Shown: positions 9,230 through 17,666, numbered from the stretch's first letter. The stretch: 53,975 nt of DNA from DASSFZ01 sp035283185 (GCA_035283185.1 DATEUJ010000005.1:1-53975); one strand, 5' to 3'. A program made the numbers and translations. The notes: a model not told the origin generated them from the sequence alone.

Positions 9230-10762
9230 ATGTTGACCTCGCAGGAGATGCCGGCCGCTGCGCCCGTCACACCCGAATGGGTCAAAGACGCCATTTTCTA
9301 TCAGATTTTCCCCGACCGCTTCGCGCGCAGCGGGCGCGTGGGGGATCACCTTCACCTGGAAGCATGGGACAGCCCGCCGACGCCGTTCGGTTTCAAAGGC
9401 GGCGATCTGTACGGCGTCGCAGAGCGCCTGGATTACTTGCAAGACCTGGGCGTCACCGCGATCTACTTGAACCCGATCTTCGCTTCGGCGGCGAATCATC
9501 GTTATCACACCTACGACTACCTGAACGTCGATCCGATCTTAGGCGGCAACGCCGCGCTGCGTGAGCTGATCGACGCGGCGCACGCGCGGGATATTCGCAT
9601 CGTGCTCGACGGCGTGTTCAACCACGCAAGCCGGGGCTTCTGGCCGTTCCACCACACGCTGGAGAACGGCGCTGCGTCACCCTACGTCGATTGGTTCCAT
9701 TTCGATCCGGATCGGCTGCACGGCCATAAACACTTCGCTGCGTATCCCGATCCGGAAGCAGCAGCGGCGCTGCGCAGTGGCGCGGGCAGTCTCAAAGCCA
9801 TCGGCTACCAGGCGTGGTGGGATCTGCCTGCGCTGCCCAAGTTCAACACGAGCACACCGGCCGTGCGCGAGTTCCTCTGGAACGTCGCCGCGCATTGGAT
9901 CGAATTCGGCGTCGACGGTTGGCGGCTGGATGTGCCGGCTGAGATTGACGACGATGACTTCTGGCGCGAGTTTCGCCGCCGCGTCAAATCGGCCAACCCC
10001 GAGGCCTACATCGTCGGCGAGATCTGGCACGAGGCCCAGCGCTGGCTGCAGGGCGATCAGTTCGACGCGGTGATGAATTACCCGGTCACCATGGCCAGCC
10101 TGGGCTTCTTCGGCGGTCAGCGCCTGAACCTGGCGGAGACACGCCGGCCGGGCGGCTACCACGCTGTGCGGCCGCTCGACGTGGCCGAGTTCGCCGACCG
10201 CATTGATGGGATTCTAGGTCTGTACGATCCGGCAATCACGCAGGTTCAGTTGAACCTGCTCGACAGCCACGACACGCCGCGCTTCATCACCAGTGTGAAC
10301 GGCTATCGCTCGGCGCTGCGGCTGGCGCTGCTCTTCCTGTTCACCTATCCCGGCGCGCCGTGCGTTTACTACGGAGATGAAATCGGATTGGACGGCCGGC
10401 ACGATCCCGACAACCGCAAGACCTTCCCGTGGGATGAGTCAGATTGGGATCACGACTTGCGGGCGTTCGTTAAACGATGCGTGGCGCTGCGCAAAGCGCA
10501 CCCGGCGCTGCGGCGCGGATCGGTCCATCGCCTGCACGCGCAGGATGGCGTGTATGCGTTTGGTCGCCAGCTCGAGGGCGAGACACTCGTGATCGCGTTG
10601 AATGCCGCGTCGGTCATGCGCACGCTGAGCCTGCCTGTCGGGAGCCTGGGCTTCGTCGACGCATCGCTGGCTGACGCTTGGACGGGATCGCGGTATATTA
10701 TTGCGGATGGAACGCTGCGCGACCTGAAACTCGCTCCGCGCAGCGGCGTCGTCTTGAAATGA
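9230..10762 (+). CDS. GH13 alpha-glycosidase (neopullulanase/cyclomaltodextrinase-like)
   Basis: The 510-residue enzyme hydrolyses alpha-1,4-linked glucans, probably maltodextrins, in the cytoplasm because no signal peptide is seen. The GH13 regions are in order: DGVFNH (region I), DGWRLDVPAEI with the nucleophile Asp (region II), VGEIWHEA with the acid/base Glu (region III) and LLDSHDTPRF (region IV). It lacks the N-terminal beta domain of many neopullulanases and starts directly with the barrel (WVKDAIFYQIFPDRF). ATG 9230 has AGGGAG upstream. Its stop overlaps the next start (ATGA), so it leads a three-gene operon. Confidence 0.9.
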   Translation: MLTSQEMPAAAPVTPEWVKDAIFYQIFPDRFARSGRVGDHLHLEAWDSPPTPFGFKGGDLYGVAERLDYLQDLGVTAIYLNPIFASAANHRYHTYDYLNVDPILGGNAALRELIDAAHARDIRIVLDGVFNHASRGFWPFHHTLENGAASPYVDWFHFDPDRLHGHKHFAAYPDPEAAAALRSGAGSLKAIGYQAWWDLPALPKFNTSTPAVREFLWNVAAHWIEFGVDGWRLDVPAEIDDDDFWREFRRRVKSANPEAYIVGEIWHEAQRWLQGDQFDAVMNYPVTMASLGFFGGQRLNLAETRRPGGYHAVRPLDVAEFADRIDGILGLYDPAITQVQLNLLDSHDTPRFITSVNGYRSALRLALLFLFTYPGAPCVYYGDEIGLDGRHDPDNRKTFPWDESDWDHDLRAFVKRCVALRKAHPALRRGSVHRLHAQDGVYAFGRQLEGETLVIALNAASVMRTLSLPVGSLGFVDASLADAWTGSRYIIADGTLRDLKLAPRSGVVLK

Positions 10763-11778
10763 TGGGTGCGCTTACCGATACCACACCGCCCGTGCTTGAA
10801 ACGGGTATGCCCATTCGCCTCACTCGCCGCCCGGCTTTCTATGTGCGGGATGTGCCCGTGCACGGCGATCTGATCCTGTCGCCGATGGACGGCTTCTCAG
10901 ACATGCCCTTTCGTCTTATCTGCCGCGAGTTCGGCTCGGCCATGTCGTACACCGAGTTCGTCGCGGCGGAGGCCGTCTTGCACGGCAACGCGAAGACGCT
11001 GCACATGCTCTCGTTCGATCCGGGCGAGCGCCCGATCGTGTTCCAGTTCTTTGGCAGCGACGAAGACAGGCTCGAAGCCGCAGCGCGCAGGCTGGAAGCG
11101 ATGGGGCCTGACATCATCGATCTCAACATGGGCTGCTCGGTGAATAACGTCGCCGGCCGGGGTGCGGGCGCCGGGCTGCTGTGTGATCCGGTCAAGGTCG
11201 GGCGCATCTTCCAGCGCCTGACGAAGGCCGTCTCGGTCCCGGTCACGGCCAAGATCCGTCTGGGCTGGGATGACCGCTCGCGCAACTATCGCGAGATCGC
11301 CCGCGTGCTGGAGGATAACGGCGCGTCGCTCGTCGCCGTGCACGGGCGGACGAAAATGCAGGCCTACTCCGGCGTCGCCGACTGGGACGCCATCGCCGAA
11401 GTGAAGCAGGCGGTGAAGATCCCCGTCGTCGCCAATGGCGACGTGCGGACGGTGGCCGACGTCGAACGCGTCAAGCGGCACACCGGGTGTGATGCCGTGA
11501 TGATTGGCCGCGCGGCGATCGGCAACCCGTGGATCTTCCAGAGACGTGATCGCGATCAGGTCGACACGGCCGACCAGACGGCATTGGTGCGCCGCCACCT
11601 GACGCTAATGCTCGACTTCTACGGCCATGAGCGCGGCCTGATCCTGTTCCGCAAGCATGTCGTCAAGTACGTCAAGGGCGTGCGCGGCGCGGCAGACCTC
11701 CACCAGCGCATGGTGACATGCGAAGAGGCAGACGATTTCGTCGAGCTGATTGCCGAGTGGGAGGCGCGCGGCACGTGA
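10759..11778 (+). CDS. dus: tRNA-dihydrouridine synthase (DusB-like)
   Basis: Dus enzymes reduce uridine in tRNA D-loops using FMN. The 339-residue protein shows the FMN-binding start LSPMDGFSDMPFR, the catalytic-cysteine motif DLNMGCSVNNV (usually NMGCP) followed by GRGAGAGLL, the VTAKIRLGW strand, AVHGRT, and the phosphate-binding GDVRT and MIGRAAIGNPW. The replacement of proline after the catalytic cysteine is a small family variation. The start overlaps the glycosidase stop. ATGs at 10762 and 10807 are possible alternatives. Confidence 0.88.
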   Translation: MMGALTDTTPPVLETGMPIRLTRRPAFYVRDVPVHGDLILSPMDGFSDMPFRLICREFGSAMSYTEFVAAEAVLHGNAKTLHMLSFDPGERPIVFQFFGSDEDRLEAAARRLEAMGPDIIDLNMGCSVNNVAGRGAGAGLLCDPVKVGRIFQRLTKAVSVPVTAKIRLGWDDRSRNYREIARVLEDNGASLVAVHGRTKMQAYSGVADWDAIAEVKQAVKIPVVANGDVRTVADVERVKRHTGCDAVMIGRAAIGNPWIFQRRDRDQVDTADQTALVRRHLTLMLDFYGHERGLILFRKHVVKYVKGVRGAADLHQRMVTCEEADDFVELIAEWEARGT

Positions 11779-12812
11779 TGTCGGGAAAGGGATTACGCGG
11801 CGGCGACGTGGTCTTGTTCGGCTCAGGCGAGACGTCGGCGAGCGGGCGCAAGGTGCACGAATACGTCATGAGCCAGCTGCCTGTGCCGGTGCAGGTCGCC
11901 ATCCTCGAGACGCCGGCCGGCTTCCAGCCGAATTCGGCTCTCGTCGCCGGCAAAATCGGCGAGTTCCTTCAACACCGCCTGCAGAACTACAAGCCCGCCG
12001 TTTCGGTCATTCCCGCGCGCCGAAAAGACAGCCCCTTCAGCCCCGACGATCCCGGGCTGCTCGCGCCGATACTCGGCGCGCATTACATCTTTCTAGGCCC
12101 GGGCAGCCCGACGTACGCGGTGCGCCACCTGCGGGACACGCTGGCCCACCGCTACCTGGTGCGGCGGCATCTGCAGGGAGCGGTGGTCGTGCTGGCCAGC
12201 GCCGCCGCGTTCGCCGCCGGTTCGCACGTTCTTCCGGTGTACGAAATGTACAAGGTGGGCGAAGACCCGCACTGGGTGGCGGGGCTGGATCTGTTCGGGC
12301 TGTACGGGCTTGATCTGGCGATCGTCCCCCACTGGAACAACACGGAAGGCGGGGACGAGCTTGATACGTCCCACGGCTTCGTCGGCCTGGAGCGCTTCAA
12401 GCAGTTGCGCAGCATGCTGCCTTCGACCACCCACATCCTCGGAATCGACGAGCACACCGCGGTCGTGATGGATTTCGCGGCCGGTCGTGGCCGGGTGCTG
12501 GGCAAAGGCGCGGCGACGTTGTGCCACGCCAATGAAGATATCGTGATCCCCAGCGGCGATGAATTCGACCTGGCCCTGCTCGGCCCGCTGCGCGACGCAG
12601 CGCCGCCTACCGATTTCGAACGGGAAGAGCCGGCTGCCCCGCTCGAGCTGCCGGCAGGCGCGGCCGAGCTGATCGAGCAGCGGCGCGCGGCGCGCGAAAG
12701 GAAGGACTGGTCCCGTTCGGATGAACTGCGCGATCAGTTGGCGGCGCTCGGCGTGAAGGTCGAGGACACGCGAGACGGTCAGCGCTGGGCCCTCGTGCCG
12801 CCCTCCGGCTAA
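11778..12812 (+). CDS. S51/cyanophycinase-like peptidase fused to a CysRS-type C-terminal tail
   Basis: The first 270 residues or so resemble the class I glutamine amidotransferase-like fold of peptidase family S51. They contain VVLFGSGETS, the IFLGPGSPTYAVRHL loop and LASAAAFAAGS, where the serine corresponds to the nucleophile elbow. The last 50 residues, with RRAARERKDWSRSDELRDQL and GVKVEDTRDGQRW, match the C-terminal anticodon-side tail of cysteinyl-tRNA synthetase. The ATG at 11778 overlaps the dus stop by one base. Substrate is unknown. The fusion next to a tRNA-modifying gene may link it to tRNA, which is inference. Confidence 0.7.
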   Translation: MSGKGLRGGDVVLFGSGETSASGRKVHEYVMSQLPVPVQVAILETPAGFQPNSALVAGKIGEFLQHRLQNYKPAVSVIPARRKDSPFSPDDPGLLAPILGAHYIFLGPGSPTYAVRHLRDTLAHRYLVRRHLQGAVVVLASAAAFAAGSHVLPVYEMYKVGEDPHWVAGLDLFGLYGLDLAIVPHWNNTEGGDELDTSHGFVGLERFKQLRSMLPSTTHILGIDEHTAVVMDFAAGRGRVLGKGAATLCHANEDIVIPSGDEFDLALLGPLRDAAPPTDFEREEPAAPLELPAGAAELIEQRRAARERKDWSRSDELRDQLAALGVKVEDTRDGQRWALVPPSG

Positions 12813-12919
12813 AGCGACCTCAGGCACGCCTCCACAAAGCAGCCACGGAGACACAGAGGGCACGGAGATTCTTCTTTGCGGCGCGTATGGAAAAGCGCCC
12901 TACGGTTGATCACAACCTC

Positions 12920-12963
12920 TGCGTGCACACTGGCACGGGTGTGCACGCAAAACATGTCAGGCC
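12920..12963. repeat. Hairpin repeat of the GTGTGCACGCA family
   Basis: TGCGTGCACAC and GTGTGCACGCA form a perfect 11-bp stem around an 8-base loop (12920-12949), followed by a conserved AACATGTCAGGCC tail. Related pieces lie at 14877, 28021 and 47058. It may act as a transcription end for the upstream operon, although no T-run follows. Confidence 0.7.
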
Positions 12964-12970
12964 GCTCACC

Positions 12971-13015
12971 GCCCGCGTCCGCGCGGGCGGCCAACCGCGT
13001 CCTCGCGGTTGGGGA
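12971..13015. repeat. GC-rich double-hairpin repeat, inverted copy
   Basis: Two tight hairpins in a row (CCCGCG/CGCGGG and CCAACCGCG/CGCGGTTGG with a TCCT loop) match, on the opposite strand, the core of the element at 42870-42961 and the block at 9062-9112. Confidence 0.6.
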
Positions 13016-13087
13016 GCGGTATTCCCGTTGACAACCTTGTATAGAATAGTTTTCAACATTCGGGTGTTCCGGTAAGATAGGCACTAG

Positions 13088-13340
13088 TTCCGCGCGTGCG
13101 GAATCGCGGGCCAACCGGGTTAGGCTGTGACAACCTCGCCGGGTCAGTGACAGTGACCACGTCTCGCAAAGTCTGCCACCCGGTCTCACGGGGGAACAAC
13201 GTCTGACTTCGCACGATGCCCCGAACGGGGCAGGGCGGCGTGGGTAGCCGCACGCCGGGCGCACCCGCCCCGTCTGAGGGCTAATGGGCCGCAAGGCTGC
13301 CGCTCCGGTGAGCACCGGGACACCCGTGTGCGCCGCTCGC
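13088..13340 (+). ncRNA. Candidate bridge RNA in the IS110 left-end leader
   Basis: Between the left core and the transposase lies a non-coding stretch with several clean hairpins: TTCCGC/GCGGAA at 13088-13103, GCCCCGAACGGGGC at 13218-13231 and CCGGTGAGCACCGG at 13305-13318. In IS110-group elements this position encodes the bridge RNA that pairs with target and donor DNA. One heptamer, CCCGTCT (13269-13275), is complementary to the bases immediately right of the right-hand core (14708-14714), as a right-target guide would be. That match is short and may be chance. Confidence 0.5.
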
Positions 13341-13368
13341 CATGTCTCTCATACCAGGAGCGTCTCCC

Positions 13369-14670
13369 ATGAACGACCATCCTCTACCCGTCGGTATCGA
13401 TTTCAGCCAGAAGCAGGCCGCCATCGCGCTGCTGTTGCCCGACGGCCAGCCGCTGGAGGGGCATCGGACCTTCGCCAACTCCACCTCGGGCTATGTGCAG
13501 GCCAAGCGCTACCTGCTGGACGCGCTGCACGCGCAGGGTTTGGCCGGGCTGGATATCTCGGGCGAGGCCACCAATTACTACTGGTTGCCGTTCTTCGTGC
13601 GCCTGGCGGACGACCCCGACTTGGCCGCCCAAGAGGTCCAGCTCTTCCTGCTCAACCCGCGCTGGGTGCGCGGGTTCAAGAAGTGCTTCGCGCCCGACGA
13701 CAAGACGGATGCCAAAGACGCGTTCTACATCGCCGAACGCACCCGCACGCGGCGTCCCCCGGTGCCCTGGCAGCCCCAGACCGAGTGGTGGCCCTTGCGC
13801 TTCTACACGCGCTTGCGCTTTCACTTGGCCCAGGCGCTGACCCGCGAGAAGAACTTCGCGCACGTCTACCTGTTCCTGCGGTGCAGCGCCTATCATCGCA
13901 CGCGACCCTTCTCCGACACGTTCGGCGCCGCCAGCCGTCGGGTGTTGACGGCGTTACCCGCCCTGCCTGCGCTCACGGCCCAGCCCCTGGCGGAACGGGC
14001 GAATCTCCTGGATGGCTGGAGTGGGCATCATCTGCCCGACCCGCTGGACAACGCGCGCAAACTCCAGCAGGCCGCCGCCGAGAGTTTCCCGTTGGAGGCG
14101 GCGCTGGCCGAGCCCGTCCAGCGCGTCCTGGACCTCACCCTCCAGCACATCGCTGACCTGGAAGCCCTCATCGCCCAGGTCGAGCAGTGGATCGCCGACG
14201 AAGTCCAGGCTCACCACCCCGAAGTGTTGAACCTGGCCGGCATCCTGGGCATCGGTCCGGTGCTGGCCAGTGGCATCGCCGCTGAAATCGGCGACCTGTC
14301 CCGCTTCTTCCACGGCCAGAAGTGGGACAAGAAGCGCCAACGCTTCCGGGCCAAGAACCTGCGCGATGTCGAAGATGCCGTCGCCAAACTCGCCGGCCTG
14401 TGGTGGCCGCCTGCCGACTCCGGCGATTTCGTCGCCCAAGAGCGGCGCATGGCTAAAACCGGCCATCGCTACTTGCGCTATTACCTCATCGAAGGCGCGG
14501 ATGGCCGGCGCCGCTATCTGCCCGAGTACGCCGCCTTCTATGCGCGCAAGTACCGCGAAGTCACCAAGCATCAACACAAACGGGCGCTCGTCTTGACCGC
14601 CCGCAAGAGCGTGGGCTTGATTGTCGGGCTGCTACACCGCAACGAAGCCTATCGCGCCCAGGAGGGCTAA
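13369..14670 (+). CDS. IS110-family transposase (DEDD recombinase)
   Basis: The 433-residue protein has the RuvC-like N-terminal domain of IS110 transposases: GIDFSQKQAAIAL with the first Asp, GEATNYYW with Glu, and DDKTDAKDAFYIAERTR with the last acidic residues. It also has the C-terminal Tnp_20 domain around GILGIGPVLASGIAAEIGD. ATG 13369 follows AGGAG at good spacing, while ATG 13342 in the same frame lacks a site. No frameshift is seen, so the gene appears intact. Confidence 0.93.
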   Translation: MNDHPLPVGIDFSQKQAAIALLLPDGQPLEGHRTFANSTSGYVQAKRYLLDALHAQGLAGLDISGEATNYYWLPFFVRLADDPDLAAQEVQLFLLNPRWVRGFKKCFAPDDKTDAKDAFYIAERTRTRRPPVPWQPQTEWWPLRFYTRLRFHLAQALTREKNFAHVYLFLRCSAYHRTRPFSDTFGAASRRVLTALPALPALTAQPLAERANLLDGWSGHHLPDPLDNARKLQQAAAESFPLEAALAEPVQRVLDLTLQHIADLEALIAQVEQWIADEVQAHHPEVLNLAGILGIGPVLASGIAAEIGDLSRFFHGQKWDKKRQRFRAKNLRDVEDAVAKLAGLWWPPADSGDFVAQERRMAKTGHRYLRYYLIEGADGRRRYLPEYAAFYARKYREVTKHQHKRALVLTARKSVGLIVGLLHRNEAYRAQEG

Positions 14671-14903
14671 GGCACACTGGATACGCACCCCACCACCGGC
14701 CGGCACTAGACGGGACATCATCGGCGCGTCCCGTTCCACCCCGCCGGTGCCATACGGATCGGCGTACCCCCAGCGCGAAAAATCGGCGTGGGCAGGCATG
14801 GGTAGGTGTACGTCCTGATTCGGTTGTTCAGGTTCGACTTGCGCTCAGAATTCGCTCTTGACTTATACCGCACTCTTTGCGTGCACACTGGCACGGTGTG
14901 GAT

Positions 14904-14931
14904 TTGCGCCCGCGCGAAATCGTATTACAAT
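14904..14931 (+). promoter_or_regulatory. Promoter of the FHA gene
   Basis: TTGCGC (14904-14909) and TACAAT (14926-14931) are spaced by 16 bp and lie about 32 bp before the FHA gene start. The region just upstream (14877-14896) is half of the GTGCACAC repeat. The interval 14708-14903 holds no other recognisable feature. Confidence 0.45.
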
Positions 14932-14962
14932 AGTATTGAATTTCGTCGGCAGCGAGTGGCGT

Positions 14963-15499
14963 ATGCTCAAGTGCCCTTCGTGCGGCCAGGAATCGTTGGA
15001 AGGAGAGTTGGTGTGCAGCAACTGCGGCACGTTCCTGCGCAGCGGCGGCGCGTCCCATACCGATCCACTGGACGAGGAGTATCAAGACGAAAAGACGAAA
15101 GCCGGTTCCTCACTCGCCCTGCCGACCTACGACACGGTTCCTATCGGCGCGACGCTGGTCCTGAAAGGGATCAACGACAGTCGCGAGCTGGTCATTCCCC
15201 GCAAGATGTCGAGCGTGCTGTTTGGGCGAAACGATCGGCTGGCCGGGTTGGCGGTCGACGTCGATCTGACGAGCGAGGACGGGCAGACGCGCGGCATATC
15301 GCGACGCCACGCGCGGGTTCGCTTCGTGAACGAACGGTATCTGATCGAAGACCTGGAAAGCCTGAACGGCACGTTTCTCAATCGGCGTCGCCTGGTCCCC
15401 TTTGTCCCCGAAGTGCTGCGCGGCGGCGACGAGCTTCGGTTCGGCTCGTTGACCTTCACCGTGGTTCTCAAACGCGTTGTCGAGTCCGACCGCAACTGA
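14963..15499 (+). CDS. Zinc-ribbon and FHA-domain protein
   Basis: The 178-residue protein opens with a zinc ribbon (CPSCG...CSNCG, residues 4-24) followed by a linker and an FHA domain. The FHA motifs are VLFGRND, SRRHARVRF and LESLNGTFLN, the phosphothreonine-recognition loops. Such proteins read Ser/Thr kinase signalling, which fits kinase genes being common in this genome. ATG 14963 is chosen because the zinc ribbon starts two residues later. Confidence 0.85.
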   Translation: MLKCPSCGQESLEGELVCSNCGTFLRSGGASHTDPLDEEYQDEKTKAGSSLALPTYDTVPIGATLVLKGINDSRELVIPRKMSSVLFGRNDRLAGLAVDVDLTSEDGQTRGISRRHARVRFVNERYLIEDLESLNGTFLNRRRLVPFVPEVLRGGDELRFGSLTFTVVLKRVVESDRN

Positions 15500-15530
15500 G
15501 CGGCGTTTGCCTGCGGTTGGAGCGTGCGAC

Positions 15531-15971
15531 TTGAATGGCAACGAGTTCTTCGGCGCGCTGCCGGCTTCGACGCGTGCGCACCTCCCGCGACACCTGCGCG
15601 AATTCAAGGTCAGCCGTAGAAGCTGGCTGGTGCAGTTGTACTATGCTCATCCCTTGCTGCATTACGAGGTGTGGAACCTGGGCGAGCGGCGCGGCGAGCT
15701 GGAGATCGGGCTGCATTTCGAGAGCCGCGATCGCGCCGAGAACGAGCGCCTGCTCGCCGGCTTCCAGTCGCGCCTGTTCGAGATCAAGGCGGAGTTGGGC
15801 GACTCGATCGAAGCCGAGCAGTGGGACAAGGGTTGGACGAAGGTCTACGAAGTGATTCCGCGCGAGAACTTCACGGCGGATTACCTCGAGCGTGTGGCGT
15901 CTCGGCTGGCGCAGTGGATCGTCGTCGCGCAGCCCATCTTCGATCATCTCGCTCGACCGCGAAGACGCTAG
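15531..15971 (+). CDS. Conserved-looking hypothetical protein
   Basis: This frame encodes 146 residues of mixed charge, with no signal peptide or membrane segment. It contains RSWLVQLYYAHPLLHYEVWNLG and regularly alternating acidic/basic helices typical of a soluble alpha/beta protein. I do not recognise the family. TTG 15531 is preferred because GGAG lies eight bases upstream. It follows the FHA gene by 31 bp and is probably co-transcribed. Confidence 0.55.
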   Translation: MNGNEFFGALPASTRAHLPRHLREFKVSRRSWLVQLYYAHPLLHYEVWNLGERRGELEIGLHFESRDRAENERLLAGFQSRLFEIKAELGDSIEAEQWDKGWTKVYEVIPRENFTADYLERVASRLAQWIVVAQPIFDHLARPRRR

Positions 15972-16045
15972 CCGCGGTTCCTCAGCACCGACTCATCACG
16001 TTATCACTGGTCACTGATCACTGATTACTGATCACTGATCAGCCC

Positions 16046-16357
16046 ATGCGTCTCTATCTCGATATCGCCAAGAAGTCCTTCCAGCGCCAGGTAGCCTACC
16101 GGGGCGCGACGCTCGCCGGCTTCGTGACCAACCTGTTTCGGATCGCGTTCATGCCGGCGTGGCTCCAGGCGTTGTGTTACCTGACGCCGTTCCCGAGCGT
16201 GATCGACACACCCGTGCGCATCTATCTCAATCAGGCGCAGGGCGGAGAAGCCGCCGCGCAGATTGCCGTGCAGGGCGCGTGGGCGCTGACGCTGGTCGTG
16301 GCCGGCCGGTTGGCGGCGGAAGCGGGGCGAAGGAAGCTGACGATACAGGGCGGATAG
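16046..16357 (+). pseudogene. ABC-2 type permease gene (COG4587-like), internally deleted
   Basis: The first 33 residues (YLDIAKKSFQRQVAYRGATL) match the start of an ABC-2 permease. From about residue 36 the protein jumps to the C-terminal region (MPAWLQALCYLTPF, then VIDTPVRIYL and a final helix). Family members have about 260 residues and six membrane helices; here 103 remain in one open frame. An in-frame deletion of roughly 150 codons is the simplest explanation. The partner permease downstream is damaged in the same way. Confidence 0.7.
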
Positions 16358-16364
16358 CTTCTCG

Positions 16365-16754
16365 TCAAGGCACGCTTAGCAGCTTCTGCCGAACGAATGA
16401 CAGAAACTCGCGGAGGGCAGTTGGCGGATCGTCGCTCAGCGTGCTTTCGACAACGTTGCCTTCGGCACCGTAATGGAGATGCTTCGGAAATGAGGAGACG
16501 GCGCGCCATCGATGGTGTGGAGCATTGTCGTGCCGAAACAGATCGCCTGCCGGCGTCATGCGCCGATCCCAGTGATAGGAGTAGCGGCCGCTCACCGAGA
16601 GAAACACATCCAATAGCGAACCATCCACAATATCGAGGCGTAGCTTGAGAGGATCGCCCGTAGGTAGCGCAACGATGCGCGCATTGACCACGAGGTCGGC
16701 GAACTCATTCAGCGCGATCTGACGCAGCGCCCTGTACGTCGGCGAGATAGGCAT
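16365..16754 (-). CDS. Toxin of a TumE/DUF6516-type toxin-antitoxin pair
   Basis: The 129-residue soluble protein has features of the TumE (DUF6516) family: an N-terminal helix, then LKLRLDIVDGSLLDVFLSVSG strands, YSYHWD and a conserved HHRWRAVSSFPKHLHYG segment. Such proteins are putative RNase-like toxins. It is translated after, and overlaps by 50 bp, the upstream helix-rich antitoxin. It is inserted between two decayed permease genes. Confidence 0.6.
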   Translation of the reverse strand: MPISPTYRALRQIALNEFADLVVNARIVALPTGDPLKLRLDIVDGSLLDVFLSVSGRYSYHWDRRMTPAGDLFRHDNAPHHRWRAVSSFPKHLHYGAEGNVVESTLSDDPPTALREFLSFVRQKLLSVP

Positions 16755-17025
16755 CCAGTTCCTCCAGGCGCGCGCCCAAATTCTCCGCCACGATCAGGTC
16801 TTCCCAGGCCGGGTGTTCGGCCACCTGCCCCTGCTTGACCCTTGCCTCAAGGCTGCTTACCGAATCCGCACCGTAGCGTGCCAGGATTTCGAGGCGTGTC
16901 TGCAACACCTGGCGCTTCTGCTCCAGCAGGAAGGTGGCCAGAGCCTGGCGAGACAGTTCGCTCTCATCCATGCCAAGTGATTGCGCAATCTTGGCCGTCG
17001 TCGCGGCAATAGCTGGAGCTACCAT
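16705..17025 (-). CDS. Antitoxin partner of the TumE-like toxin
   Basis: This encodes 106 mostly helical residues. The N-terminus (KIAQSLGMDESELSRQALATFL) looks like a short ribbon-helix or HTH-type DNA-binding or dimerisation unit, and the acidic C-terminus is likely the toxin-neutralising part. ATG 17025 has AGAGGAG upstream on the minus strand. Antitoxin-first order and overlapping frames are typical of type II pairs, and autoregulation is likely but not shown. Confidence 0.6.
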   Translation of the reverse strand: MVAPAIAATTAKIAQSLGMDESELSRQALATFLLEQKRQVLQTRLEILARYGADSVSSLEARVKQGQVAEHPAWEDLIVAENLGARLEELDAYLADVQGAASDRAE

Positions 17026-17285
17026 GTGAATCTCCTCTGGGCACATTGTATCATCGCACGTAGGAGCGGTCAATAACCGTACGAGGATTATTATCGGTTC
17101 TTGCCATACGCAAATCCTCGGTTCGGGTGGCAGTTGCACGGCCGCCCGCCGCAGTGCAACTGCGGCGGGAACCAGTCAATTACCAATAACCAATCACTTC
17201 CAGGTCTTAACCGCCGGTGTTGGCTGCGCTTCAGATGAGAAGACCTGCCAGGTCTGCGTTACAAAAGCAAGACGGCGCAACCCCC

Positions 17286-17666
17286 ATGAGAGCACTGACA
17301 TTCCACTGGCGTCTCTATCGCCGCCTGGTCGGCGCGCAGATCCGATCGCAGACGCAGTATCGGGCATCGTTCCTGTTCGATTTCGCCTCGCAGTTCGTCG
17401 GCAACATCGTCGACTTTGCGGTCGTGCTCGTGCTGTTCACGCAATTCCCGGCGATCGGCGGCTGGTCGCTGGGCGAGGTCGGCCTGCTGTACGGCCTGTC
17501 GTTCGTGAACTACTATCCCACGTTGTGGCTGTTAGACAAGCCTGACCCGCTCGGCCTGCCGGCGTGGCTGGCGTTCCTGTCGCCGGTCGTGTGCCTGCTG
17601 GTGTTCGCCGTCGGGGTGAGGATGTGGTGGTTCGGCGTGCAGAAGTATACATCTACCGGTAGCTGA
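17286..17666 (+). pseudogene. ABC-2 type permease gene (COG3694-like), internally deleted
   Basis: The first 73 residues or so are the family N-terminus (HWRLYRRLVGAQIRSQTQYR and two helices). At SFVNYYP the frame jumps to the C-terminus (KPDPLGLPAWLAFLSPVV, ending KYTSTGS). About 130 codons of the usual 260 are missing, and the join lies at the shared FV. The same 3' module occurs twice more in the window, at 31140 and 32534. With the gene at 16046 this was an exporter with two permeases. Confidence 0.75.

Larger units (their letters stand above)
13084..14707 (+). mobile_element. Complete IS110-family element
   Basis: One transposase gene lies between two copies of the octamer GGCACTAG (13080-13087 and 14702-14709). 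IS110 elements lack strong terminal inverted repeats and recombine at a short core, often CT, so the CT inside each octamer is taken as the boundary. This gives about 1.62 kb, a normal length, with a non-coding leader of about 285 bp. Confidence 0.7.

Noticed and set aside
13028..13047. TTGACA followed by TAGAAT upstream of the IS110 element as a promoter
   Set aside because: The spacing is only 8 bp, far from the 16-18 bp needed, and no other -10 is at the right distance.
15998..16040. Short direct repeats of the type ACTGATCACTGAT as a possible CRISPR or origin iteron
   Set aside because: The units are only 7-13 bp, imperfect and without spacers of uniform length. They are a simple repeat before a degraded gene.
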